From contig CAYVZU010000030.1 in the NCBI GenBank assembly GCA_964455935.1, positions 1 through 33,064 of the forward strand: DNA of 33,064 nucleotides, written 5' to 3'. Shown here one piece after another: positions 7,124-14,933 of this stretch. This DNA comes from CAYVZU01 sp964455935. Its GTDB lineage: Bacteria > Fibrobacterota > CAYVZU01. A program made the translations under genes and the position numbers. The first letter of the stretch is position 1. Every line of letters starts with the position of its first letter. The notes under the pieces are model-generated. The model was not told where the DNA came from. It saw only the letters and a list, made by a program, of their open reading frames with translations, and did no database searches.

Positions 7124-8413
7124 CTACGGTCTGAGCCGGTTCATCAGTCGCGGGAAGGGGATGGTCTCGCGCACATGGGGCAGGCCGCAGAGCCAGGCCA
7201 CGGTGCGCTCGATGCCCAGGCCAAAGCCCGCGTGGGGCACGCTTCCGTAGCGGCGCAGATCCAGGTACCACTCAAACGCCTCGGTCGGCAAATTGTGCGT
7301 TTTGATCTTGGCCAGGAGTGTTTCGTAGTCGTCCTCGCGCTGGCCGCCGCCGATGATCTCGCCATAGCCTTCCGGCGCCAGGACATCAACACACAGGGCG
7401 TGCTTCGCGTCCGCCGGGTCGTTCTTCATGTAAAAGGCCTTCACCTGGGAGGGGTAGCGATGGACCATTATAGGTTGATCGAATGACTTGGCCAGCACGG
7501 TCTCGTCTTCGCCGCCGAAATCATTGCCCCACTCGAAATTGACGCCGCTCTGTTTGAGGATCTCGACGGCCTCGTTGTAGTGAATGCGCGGGAATGGCTT
7601 CTGGATTTTTATCAAGGGCTCGATATTGCGTTCAAGCGCGGCCAGGTCCTCCTTGCGGTTTTCGAGGACGCGGGACACAATATGACAGAGGAAGTCCTCG
7701 GCCAGATCCATGTCGCCGGAAAGGTCCATGTAGGCGACTTCCGGCTCGACCATCCAGAATTCCGACAAGTGCCGCCGGGTGCTGCTCTTCTCGGCCCGGA
7801 AGGTGGGGCCAAAGCAGTAGACTTTGCCAAGGGACATGGCCGCGGCTTCCATGTAGAGCTGGCCCGATTGCGTCAGATAGGCCTTTTCGTCAAAGTACGC
7901 GGTTTCGAACAGCGTGGTTGTGCCTTCGCAGGCCGAGGGCGTAAAAATGGGCGCATCCACCAGGGTGAATCCGCGCATATCGAAGAACTCGCGCACAGCT
8001 CTGACAATCTCGGCCCGAATGCGCAGAATCGCATGCTGGCGCTTGGATCGGATCCACAAATGGCGGCGGTCCATGAGGAAATCCACACCGTGCTCTTTGG
8101 GGCTGATGGGGTAGTCTTTGGCGATCTGGTGGATTGTGAGGTTCGTGAGCGATAACTCGTAGCCGCCGGGGGCGCGCTTGTCCTCGCGTACGGTTCCGGT
8201 AACGCTCAATGAAGATTCCTGCGTAAGCTGATCGCAGCGGGCGAAGACCTCGGCCGGCACATCGTCCTGAAAGGCCGTGCATTGGGTGATTCCGCTCCCG
8301 TCGCGCACAAGCAGAAAGCGGAGCTTCTTGCTGCCTCGCCTATTATACAGCCAGCCCTGAAGCTGGACTTCCCGGCCCACATGCTTTGCGAGATCCGAAA
8401 TTGAAACAACCAT
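7124..8413 (-). CDS. asnS: Asparaginyl-tRNA synthetase
   Basis: The class IIb aminoacyl-tRNA synthetase (429 residues) charges tRNA-Asn. An N-terminal OB-fold anticodon-binding domain (about 1-105; VQLQGWLYNRRGSKKLRFLLVRDG) precedes the catalytic domain. Motif 2 is FRAEKSSTRRHLSEFWMVEPE and motif 3 GFGLGIERTVAWLCG. VDFLMDRRHLWIRS and SACEGTTTLFE are AsnRS-like rather than AspRS-like. I chose the ATG at 8413 because the OB-fold begins right there, with a GGGG-type ribosome site just upstream. The frame stays open to 8572, but that stretch has no family similarity and overlaps the divergent gene's leader. Presence of asnS implies direct Asn-tRNA charging. Confidence 0.96.
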   Translation of the reverse strand: MVVSISDLAKHVGREVQLQGWLYNRRGSKKLRFLLVRDGSGITQCTAFQDDVPAEVFARCDQLTQESSLSVTGTVREDKRAPGGYELSLTNLTIHQIAKDYPISPKEHGVDFLMDRRHLWIRSKRQHAILRIRAEIVRAVREFFDMRGFTLVDAPIFTPSACEGTTTLFETAYFDEKAYLTQSGQLYMEAAAMSLGKVYCFGPTFRAEKSSTRRHLSEFWMVEPEVAYMDLSGDMDLAEDFLCHIVSRVLENRKEDLAALERNIEPLIKIQKPFPRIHYNEAVEILKQSGVNFEWGNDFGGEDETVLAKSFDQPIMVHRYPSQVKAFYMKNDPADAKHALCVDVLAPEGYGEIIGGGQREDDYETLLAKIKTHNLPTEAFEWYLDLRRYGSVPHAGFGLGIERTVAWLCGLPHVRETIPFPRLMNRLRP

Positions 8414-8615
8414 TATCCCCAAAATAATATTCGGCCCTGTTTGGAATGCGTTTTGGGCGGTATTGGATTCCACCGGAATGGGCCGGCGGCGGTCCGGGCG
8501 ATTGCTTGGATTCGGCGCTTCAAGGCCGGCCTGTGTTGCCGTGTGCCGGTTCCGTTTCTTTTTCTGTTTCACGCTGCTTTACATCATCTTCCGTATGACC
8601 TTATTTTACCCTTCG

Positions 8616-9491
8616 ATGAAAGCACTCTTTGCGGCCGATCTGCATGGGAAGAAAACCCTCTACACGCAATGCGACGCCTGCATCGCCGACGAAAAACCCC
8701 GCATTCTCATTCTGGGCGGCGATCTCTTTCCCGAAGCCGGGGACATCCGCCAAACACCCGCAGTGCAGCAGGAATTCATCGATCGCGAGTTCCGGCCCCG
8801 GCTGGCGCGCTATCGCGCGCAGGGCGTGGAGGAAATTCTCTTGATCCTAGGCAATCATGATCTGTCGCTTTGCGAGACCTCGATCCGCGATCTGGAGCAG
8901 CGCGGGCTTTGCCATTACCTGCACGGCCGTGAAGTGAGTGTGCGCACGGCCAAGGGTCCGGTCCGCTTCGCCGGCTACTCCTACTCTCCCCCCAGTCCCT
9001 ACCGGCTGCGGGATTTCGACAAGAAAGACCTGAACAATGAACCCGTGTGCGAATCCTGCCTAATGCCCGGGCAGCAGTGCTATGCAAGTCAGGGGCAGAA
9101 CCTGGTTGAGGTCGACAGCCGCGAGTACCTTTCACAACGGGGCACGATCGAGAACGACCTTACGGCCCTCGCAGGCCGCATTCGGCCGGGATGCGTTTTC
9201 ATCTGCCATGCGCCGCCAAAATCGCAGTGCCTTGATTGCGAAACCGCCGATTTGCACGTGGGAAGCAAAGCCGTGCGGAATTTCATTCGTGCGGCGAAAC
9301 CCCGGCTAAGCTTGCACGGCCACATCCATTTTTCGCCCGGGAATTCCGGGAAGTATATCGAGCAGATCGAAGGGGTTTCTTGCGTCCAGCCCGGCCAGAA
9401 GTTCAGCCGTTTTTACGGCGTTTTTTTTGACACCGACAATCCGGCGGGCACGCTTCGCCATACGGTGCTTGGGGAACAGAATTTGCGCTAA
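8616..9491 (+). CDS. Calcineurin-like metallophosphoesterase with CxxC pairs
   Basis: The 291-residue protein starts right at the first metal motif: Asp8/His10 (ADLHG). It continues with GGD at 34-36, GNHD at 79-82, His198 (CHAPP) and GHIH at 235-238. The full binuclear-metal set of the calcineurin fold is therefore present. No signal peptide is seen, so it is probably cytoplasmic. Unusually, it has three CxxC pairs (Cys19/22, 145/148, 205/208) plus Cys155, which could bind another metal or form disulfides. The substrate is unknown. An in-frame ATG at 8595 is an alternative start; neither has a good ribosome site. It is transcribed divergently from asnS, and the next gene starts 31 bases downstream. 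Confidence 0.85.
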   Translation: MKALFAADLHGKKTLYTQCDACIADEKPRILILGGDLFPEAGDIRQTPAVQQEFIDREFRPRLARYRAQGVEEILLILGNHDLSLCETSIRDLEQRGLCHYLHGREVSVRTAKGPVRFAGYSYSPPSPYRLRDFDKKDLNNEPVCESCLMPGQQCYASQGQNLVEVDSREYLSQRGTIENDLTALAGRIRPGCVFICHAPPKSQCLDCETADLHVGSKAVRNFIRAAKPRLSLHGHIHFSPGNSGKYIEQIEGVSCVQPGQKFSRFYGVFFDTDNPAGTLRHTVLGEQNLR

Positions 9492-9522
9492 GGATGTTTA
9501 TTTTATGATAAGGAGTTCCTCC

Positions 9523-9726
9523 ATGAAAAAGTTGTTGTATGCCAATGACCTTCCGGACCACTACGACGAAGAAGCCGAGGTGCTGGCGCGGCGTTCCCGG
9601 TTGATCGAGCAGAAATGGGTCTGGATTGCCGGTGGGATTGCGTTGTTGGTCGTGGCGGCTATGCTGACGCTGATGATCGCGCGGCTGGCGCTGCGTCAGC
9701 GCAAACGTTCGTGGCTGCTGGGGTAG
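9523..9726 (+). CDS. Small single-pass membrane protein, unknown function
   Basis: The 67-residue protein has an acidic soluble N-terminus (MKKLLYANDLPDHYDEEAEV), then one strong membrane helix (about 36-55, IAGGIALLVVAAMLTLMIA) and a basic tail (RQRKRSW). The charge pattern suggests the tail is cytoplasmic. The ATG at 9523 was chosen over an upstream one because AAGGAG lies at 9510-9515, seven bases before it. It probably shares a transcript with the phosphoesterase 31 bases upstream. I recognise no family. Confidence 0.7.
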   Translation: MKKLLYANDLPDHYDEEAEVLARRSRLIEQKWVWIAGGIALLVVAAMLTLMIARLALRQRKRSWLLG

Positions 9727-9733
9727 AAAAGCC

Positions 9734-9847
9734 GGGAGTTGTGAGTCGGGAGACCGGAGCAAAAAAAATCGGGATCGGGAGAAGACAGAACGGGAAGAAT
9801 TTACCCAATTCGGTTTTTCCCAACACTCCCCACTCTCGTCTCCCAAC
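9734..9847. repeat. Inverted pair of heptad repeats between convergent genes
   Basis: Plus-strand heptads GGGAGTT, GTGAGTC, GGGAGAC and CGGAGCA run from 9734. The opposite-strand equivalent (GGGAGAC, GAGAGTG, GGGAGTG read on the minus strand) lies at 9818-9847. Together they form a large imperfect stem between the convergent stops at 9726 and 9853 and could serve as a two-way terminator. The unit is close to the GAGTTGG repeat at 1374. Confidence 0.55.
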
Positions 9848-9852
9848 GGACT

Positions 9853-10956
9853 TTAGTCGTCTCTTTTTCCCGCGATGAAATCTTCGGTCATGCGGTAGGC
9901 TTCGTCGTCGCTGAATTGCACAGCCGGGTGCTTGCAGAAGTAGGATGATGGTGAATATAGGACGCCGCCTTTTTTTCGCGTTAACGCCAGTTTGCAGCAG
10001 CGAACCATATCGATGGCCACTCCAGCCGAATTGGGCGAGTCTTCCACCGAAAGCCGCAGTTCCAGGTTGAATGGAACATCGCCGAACATGCGGCCTTCCA
10101 TGCGCAGAAAACAAATCTTGTTGTCGCACTGCCAGGGAACATAATCGCTGGGCCCGATGTGAATGTTGTGCGGATCGAGCCGTTCGGCGGTTACGGACTG
10201 CACGGCCTCGGTTTTGGAGACTTTCTTTGACGCAAGCCGGGTGCGGTTGAGCATGTTTAGAAAATCGGTATTTCCACCCGTATTGAGCTGGTAGGTGCGA
10301 TCGAGCCGGACCCCGCGCTTCTTGAAGAGGTCGACCAGGGACCGGTGCGTGATCGTGGCGCCGACCTGCGCCTTAATGTCATCGCCAATGACCGGCAGGT
10401 TACGGTCTTTGAAGCGCTTGGCCCATTCGGTGTTGCTGGCGATGAAAACCGGCATGTTGTTTACGAATCCAAGGCCTGCCTCGAGCGCGCATTCGGCATA
10501 GAACCGCGTGGCTTCTTCCGAGCCCACCGGGAGATAATTCAGCAGCATCTCGGCGCCGGACTCACGCAGCTCCTGCACAATTTCCTGCTTTGTGGGTTCC
10601 TTTTCCATGCTCAGTGAGAAGGTATAGCGTTCCTCGTAGGCCTTCATGTGATCGGAAAAACCATCGAGGACTTTCCCCATGCGAACCTTCACCTTGGCCT
10701 TGGGGAGATCTTTGCAGAAAACAGCGGTGCAATTGGGAAGGGCGAAAATCGCCTCGGAAATGTCTTTGCCCACCTTGCGGCTGTCGATATCGAACGCCGC
10801 CACGACCTCGATATCGCCAGGCCTGTATCCGCCGATGGTCCAATGCATGAGTCCAACAGCCTCGCTGGCCTCCTTCTTCTTGTAGTATTCAATACCTTGA
10901 ATCAGCGAACTGGCGCAATTCCCAACCCCAACAACAGCAATCCGGATCTTTTCCAC
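9853..10956 (-). CDS. ino1: Myo-inositol-1-phosphate synthase
   Basis: The 367-residue NAD-dependent enzyme isomerises glucose-6-phosphate to myo-inositol-1-phosphate, the entry step to inositol lipids and inositol-derived solutes. The N-terminal Rossmann motif is VVGVGNCASSLIQGIEYY. LNYLPVGSEEATRFYAECAL, GDDIKAQVGATITHR and LNTGGNTDFLNML are conserved in the family. Length matches the short actinobacterial/archaeal type rather than the roughly 500-residue eukaryotic one. A perfect AGGAGG lies six bases before a GTG (10956), which I take as the start. The ATG two codons earlier (10962) abuts the AGGAGG and is too close to it. It converges on the 67-residue membrane protein gene. Confidence 0.93.
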   Translation of the reverse strand: MEKIRIAVVGVGNCASSLIQGIEYYKKKEASEAVGLMHWTIGGYRPGDIEVVAAFDIDSRKVGKDISEAIFALPNCTAVFCKDLPKAKVKVRMGKVLDGFSDHMKAYEERYTFSLSMEKEPTKQEIVQELRESGAEMLLNYLPVGSEEATRFYAECALEAGLGFVNNMPVFIASNTEWAKRFKDRNLPVIGDDIKAQVGATITHRSLVDLFKKRGVRLDRTYQLNTGGNTDFLNMLNRTRLASKKVSKTEAVQSVTAERLDPHNIHIGPSDYVPWQCDNKICFLRMEGRMFGDVPFNLELRLSVEDSPNSAGVAIDMVRCCKLALTRKKGGVLYSPSSYFCKHPAVQFSDDEAYRMTEDFIAGKRDD

Positions 10957-11122
10957 GGGCATCCTCCTGATTTCCATGCGCAATAGCTTGGGCCAAGGGC
11001 AATCCCTTGCCTGTCTTTTCAAATTTGAAAAAGCTAATATGTATTAATGACAGGAAAGGGAAAAGATGTTTCCCGACGCTGGCCAATGAAATCCGAACGG
11101 CCCTATTCCTCCACTCCATGGG

Positions 11123-12103
11123 TCATGGGAACCATTTTTGTGCTTCCCTTTTTCCTTCCTTAAACGAAATATAGAGAGGGGCTTTCGACAGGCCGGGGAA
11201 GACGAGCGAAAATTTGGATTCCTGTTTGGAGTCGAGGGTCACCTTCTCGAATTTGCTGGCACCCGATGCCTTGAATTCCTGGTTGTCCTCGCCAATGGCC
11301 ATGAATTGCCCGGCTTCCAGGCTGAATGGGCCCTCGGGCGAGAGATTATAAATCGAACCCTCCAGCCTCAAGCCTCCTGAAACCGACTGCCTTGTGATGG
11401 CCAGGTAAACATTGAACCGGTCCACATCCGGATTGGTTCGGCCGTCTTCCATGCCGCGGTCATAGGCCGAGTAGGTATTCAGGTTCGCTTTTCTGATTTT
11501 TGCCAGAAGCGCGCCCGTTTCCACATTGCCGGGGGCGTATTTGTCGGCACAGAGCACGTAGTATTCCGCTGCGACCATGTCGAGGGGCTGCCTGGAACCA
11601 ATCGCCGCTGCGTAGGTGTCATGCGCCTTGGTGAGCATGGCCTGCGCGTATTGTCCCTTGATGCCTGCAATCTTGGCGGCCGTTCTTTCGCTTCCATCAT
11701 AGGCCTTGGTTTCCTCGAGCAGCGCTGATACGGCACGGATGTCTTCGTATTTGGCATAAATGCTGTCGGCCCAGTCGCAAGCGAAGATCGCATAATCCGT
11801 GAGGACCTGCGGATCGGTCCGGGCATCCGCATATTTCTTGAAATCGTTATGGAACAGCTCCACCGAACGGAGCGACTCGTCGTTGGCCAGGCGATCGCGC
11901 GCCCTTTCAATTGTGAGTCGGAGATACTTGTCGCGCAGCGCCTTTGACGCACTTTCCCCAACGGACGAAATGGCCCGCTGATAATACATATAGGCACCGG
12001 TCTTGTCACCGTTGCGCATCATACTGTCGCCGCGCTGTTCCGATGTTTTGCTGCACGAAATGACCATGAGAGAAAGGAGAACGACGCCAAGAATCCTTTT
12101 CAC
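11123..12103 (-). CDS. Predicted lipoprotein with helical repeat-like region, unknown function
   Basis: The protein is 326 residues from a GTG at 12103, with GGAGGT three bases ahead of it. The N-terminus VKRILGVVLLSLMVISCSK is a lipoprotein signal with the modified Cys at position 17. Residues 25-220 are helix-rich and TPR-like (GDKTGAYMYYQRAI and YAQAMLTKAHDTYAAAI). Residues 225-326 look beta-rich, with a predicted Ig-like or DUF4352-like C-terminal fold (ARFNVYLAI-type strands, then FSLVFPG). I do not recognise a named family. It would sit on the periplasmic face of a membrane. It is upstream of ino1 with a gap of about 165 bases, so co-transcription is possible but not shown. Confidence 0.72.
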   Translation of the reverse strand: MKRILGVVLLSLMVISCSKTSEQRGDSMMRNGDKTGAYMYYQRAISSVGESASKALRDKYLRLTIERARDRLANDESLRSVELFHNDFKKYADARTDPQVLTDYAIFACDWADSIYAKYEDIRAVSALLEETKAYDGSERTAAKIAGIKGQYAQAMLTKAHDTYAAAIGSRQPLDMVAAEYYVLCADKYAPGNVETGALLAKIRKANLNTYSAYDRGMEDGRTNPDVDRFNVYLAITRQSVSGGLRLEGSIYNLSPEGPFSLEAGQFMAIGEDNQEFKASGASKFEKVTLDSKQESKFSLVFPGLSKAPLYISFKEGKREAQKWFP

Positions 12104-12459
12104 ACGACCTCCGGGGTTATTCTCAAATATTCCAAATCTTATAGATGCAAAAATTCCAGGTCCCTTTCGGGGCACTGCATTCGTCTAATCGTTAAAATGC
12201 AATATATCGGGTTTTGAAGCAAGATTTGAAACCGTTCCGGGTTACTATGGTGCTTTTATGAAGCGACAAAGCCGCATCTCATCTTTTTTTGGCAGGAATC
12301 GGCTTTTTTGCAAAAGCGGGAAGACGCGGCATAGCACGTCCGTCTAGGAGATCGCTCTAGACGCTCCATCCATGGAAAGCGATTCAGAAACTCCGATTTA
12401 TGAAAACGGCATTCCATTTGCATTGGCAACGCTGGCCTGGATCGCAATGGAGAGATATC
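12104..12459. other. Divergent intergenic region (lipoprotein gene / phosphoesterase operon)
   Basis: These 356 bases should hold promoters for both directions. The only ribosome site I trust is GGAGA at 12448-12453 for the plus-strand gene. A TTGAAA (12226) with TATGGT (12246) is a weak candidate with short spacing. Short open frames here look incidental. Confidence 0.45.
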
Positions 12460-13584
12460 ATGCGTTTGCGATGGCCGGAAATTGCCGCACTTATGGTCTC
12501 GCTTTTATATGTGTTTGCGGCGGCAGACCCTTTGTACCGCGAAACCTCTCTGCCTGATTCCGGCGAACTGAAATTGCGCGTGGTTTTTTTGGCGGATGCC
12601 GGAGAGCCGAGCGACCAGTTTCTTAGCACCGTGAAAAAATGGATCGCCATTGAGCCGGGAAAGACACTGGCTTTTTTCCCTGGAGACAACGCCTACCCGG
12701 ATGGGCTGGCAGGGCCCGATAGTACACATGCCCTCAAAGGTCTCATGGCCATGGTCGAGATTGTCAAGTCTTGCAGCGTCCGGTCGGTTTTCGTAGCCGG
12801 TAATCATGATTGGGGTCCGGGTTACAATGATCTGCGCGCCCTGAAAAACCAGGCCGATCTAATAAGGGAAAAATTGCCGAGGGCGCTTTTTGTCCCTTCG
12901 CCGGGATGCCCGGGTCCGGTGCAATTTGACAGCGAGGGTGTTTCCTTTATCATTATCGATTCTCAAGTATGGTTTATGGATAAAAATGCCGTTCCGTCTT
13001 CGTGCAATCCGCAAACAAAAAAGCATGCCATTGACAGTTTGGGGAAATTGCTGCAAGGCGCAACCTGGCCAACGATACTCATCGCCCATCATCCGATCCT
13101 CTCATACGGAAAACACGCAGGCTATTATACATGGAAAGAGCATCTCTTCCCGTTGACGATGGCAGTCCAATGGATGTGGTTGCCTCTTCCGGTTTTTGGG
13201 TCTATTTATGTGCTGGGGAGGAAGTACCTGAATCCATCCGATCAGGATTTCGCAAGTCGATTCTATGCCGCATATCGAAAGGAAATTTCAAAAGCGCTCT
13301 CCTCGTACAAGGGCAAGCCGCCTTTTGTCTTTGCCGCTGGGCATGACCATAATCTTCAGGTCATAACCGGAGAATTCGGAAACCGATTGCATTTGATCAG
13401 TGGAGCCGGATCCGGGAAAAAACTCTACAGTGTCCGGTCCGGTCCCGGCACTCTCTTCTCCAGTTCAAAGGAGGGCTTCGTATTGCTGGAAATATATTCC
13501 GGCGGCCGATCCGTTGTTCGTGTGATTGAAGTGGATCGCGATGAATCGGTGTTTTTGTTGGAAGTTCCGATACTCGAAAAATAA
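12460..13584 (+). CDS. Secreted calcineurin-like metallophosphoesterase
   Basis: The protein has 374 residues. The N-terminus MRLRWPEIAALMVSLLYVFA is a signal peptide or signal anchor, placing the enzyme outside the cytoplasm. Metal motifs are Asp46 (LADAG), Gly-Asp-Asn 75-77 (PGDNAYPDG), GNHDW (114-118), AHHP and GHDHN. IDSQVWF, GCPGP and the SYGKHAGYYTW loop mark a subfamily that I recall, from Bacteroidetes proteins, as fused to an Omp85 barrel. Here the barrel is the next gene, 20 bases on. The ATG at 12460 has GGAGA upstream; an ATG at 12400 lacks one and would spoil the signal peptide. The substrate is unknown: phosphoprotein, phospholipid or nucleotide are all possible. First gene of a four-gene cluster. 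Confidence 0.85.
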   Translation: MRLRWPEIAALMVSLLYVFAAADPLYRETSLPDSGELKLRVVFLADAGEPSDQFLSTVKKWIAIEPGKTLAFFPGDNAYPDGLAGPDSTHALKGLMAMVEIVKSCSVRSVFVAGNHDWGPGYNDLRALKNQADLIREKLPRALFVPSPGCPGPVQFDSEGVSFIIIDSQVWFMDKNAVPSSCNPQTKKHAIDSLGKLLQGATWPTILIAHHPILSYGKHAGYYTWKEHLFPLTMAVQWMWLPLPVFGSIYVLGRKYLNPSDQDFASRFYAAYRKEISKALSSYKGKPPFVFAAGHDHNLQVITGEFGNRLHLISGAGSGKKLYSVRSGPGTLFSSSKEGFVLLEIYSGGRSVVRVIEVDRDESVFLLEVPILEK

Positions 13585-13604
13585 ACGTCCAAGGAGGCTG
13601 ACCC

Positions 13605-14918
13605 GTGCGAAAGGCGATTGTTATTCCAATGCTGCTGTGCATTGCAGGCTTTGCCAAGGCGCAACCCGATGCAACAGGCCCAAACGATACGGCGACTGTT
13701 GCACAAGCGGATCATGGGGCGGCTCCACTGCCGGCGCGCCCAGCCTGGGAATACGCGGTCTCGGCGCCGACCGTAACCGCCGTATCCCCGGCCATCGGCG
13801 TATTAAAAGGAATGGAGGAGACAACCGCTTTCATTTATTCCCGCGAGATCGGCCTGGCCGTTTATCACGCGATGGTTTCGGCCGATGGGACGCGGATCAT
13901 TTATCCATTCTACTCCACGCGGGTTGGACTCGGGATCCAGTACCTGAAAAAGGATCTGTTCAATCTTGGTTCGCGTTTACGCGCCAGCGCCAGCTACGGG
14001 CTGCTCAATCGCGGTACGGCCAGCTTGTCGCTCCTCAAACTCAAGATCGCCTCGCTGGGAACCAATCCGCTGTATTCGGGCGCAGCGGGTGAATTCCGGA
14101 CCATCCCCGACGAACGGTTCTACGGCATTGGCAACGACAGCGATTCGGATGACAAGACCAATTACAGGCTGCAAAGCATCAACTTCCTAGTCCCGTTCGA
14201 ATACGATCACGGCCGGCATTTTTCGCTGTTCGCCGTGCCCTCTCTGGCGCGGTATAAAACTTCGGAACCCGGAGGCGATTTAACCCCCATCGAGGAAAAT
14301 TTCGATCCCTCCATGGTACCCGGGTTCAATACCACGGCCTGGATAGGCGACCTGACCGCCACCGCCACATTCGATTTCCTCGATTCGGAATACCGGCCGG
14401 CCCGAGGCCTGCTGGGAGTGGCCAGGCTGGGGATCGCTGATGAGGCAACATGGATTACCGAGAAAGATCGCGACCCGTTTGGATTCTGGCTGGCCCTGGC
14501 CGGCGTAAGCGGGTTTTTCGAGATGCCCTGGGGACCTCACCGAGTCCTGGTCCTTCAGGCCGAGATCGAATCGCGCGAGGAATTCTCGGACCGGGTGATC
14601 CCTTTCTATCTTCTCAGCCAGTTTGGCGGCCGCGAAACGATTCGCGGTTTCCCGCGGAGCCGCTACATGGATAACAGCAGGCTGCTGGGGACCGCCGAGT
14701 ACCGTTTTCCGGTCTGGATATTTGCCCGAGGGGTGATGGACGCGTTCCTTTTCGCCGATGCCGGCCAGGTGGCTTCCGAGATCTCCGATTTCGGTTTCGA
14801 CCGATTTCATCCGGGGGGCGGATTCGGCCTGCACCTTTATGTCGGCGACAGGCCCGCGGGCCTTCTGTCGTTTGCCTTCAGCGCGGATGAATTCGAGTTC
14901 CGCCTGGCCTTCCAATAA
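13605..14918 (+). CDS. Omp85/BamA-family outer-membrane beta-barrel without POTRA domains
   Basis: The 437-residue protein begins at a GTG with AAGGAGG at 13591-13597. A cleavable signal peptide (RKAIVIPMLLCIAGFAKA) is followed by a short linker and then alternating amphipathic strands to the C-terminus, which ends in Phe-Gln after aromatic residues. IRGF at 346-349 is the conserved loop-6 motif of Omp85 barrels, preceded by FGGRETIRGFPRSR. GIGNDSDSDDKTNY resembles a surface loop. There is no room for POTRA domains (the barrel starts near residue 50), unlike BamA or TamA, so it is unlikely to be the main BAM insertase. It lies 20 bases after the phosphoesterase and 15 bases before the kinase-like gene. 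Confidence 0.84.
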   Translation: MRKAIVIPMLLCIAGFAKAQPDATGPNDTATVAQADHGAAPLPARPAWEYAVSAPTVTAVSPAIGVLKGMEETTAFIYSREIGLAVYHAMVSADGTRIIYPFYSTRVGLGIQYLKKDLFNLGSRLRASASYGLLNRGTASLSLLKLKIASLGTNPLYSGAAGEFRTIPDERFYGIGNDSDSDDKTNYRLQSINFLVPFEYDHGRHFSLFAVPSLARYKTSEPGGDLTPIEENFDPSMVPGFNTTAWIGDLTATATFDFLDSEYRPARGLLGVARLGIADEATWITEKDRDPFGFWLALAGVSGFFEMPWGPHRVLVLQAEIESREEFSDRVIPFYLLSQFGGRETIRGFPRSRYMDNSRLLGTAEYRFPVWIFARGVMDAFLFADAGQVASEISDFGFDRFHPGGGFGLHLYVGDRPAGLLSFAFSADEFEFRLAFQ

Positions 14919-14933
14919 AAACAGGGGATTATC

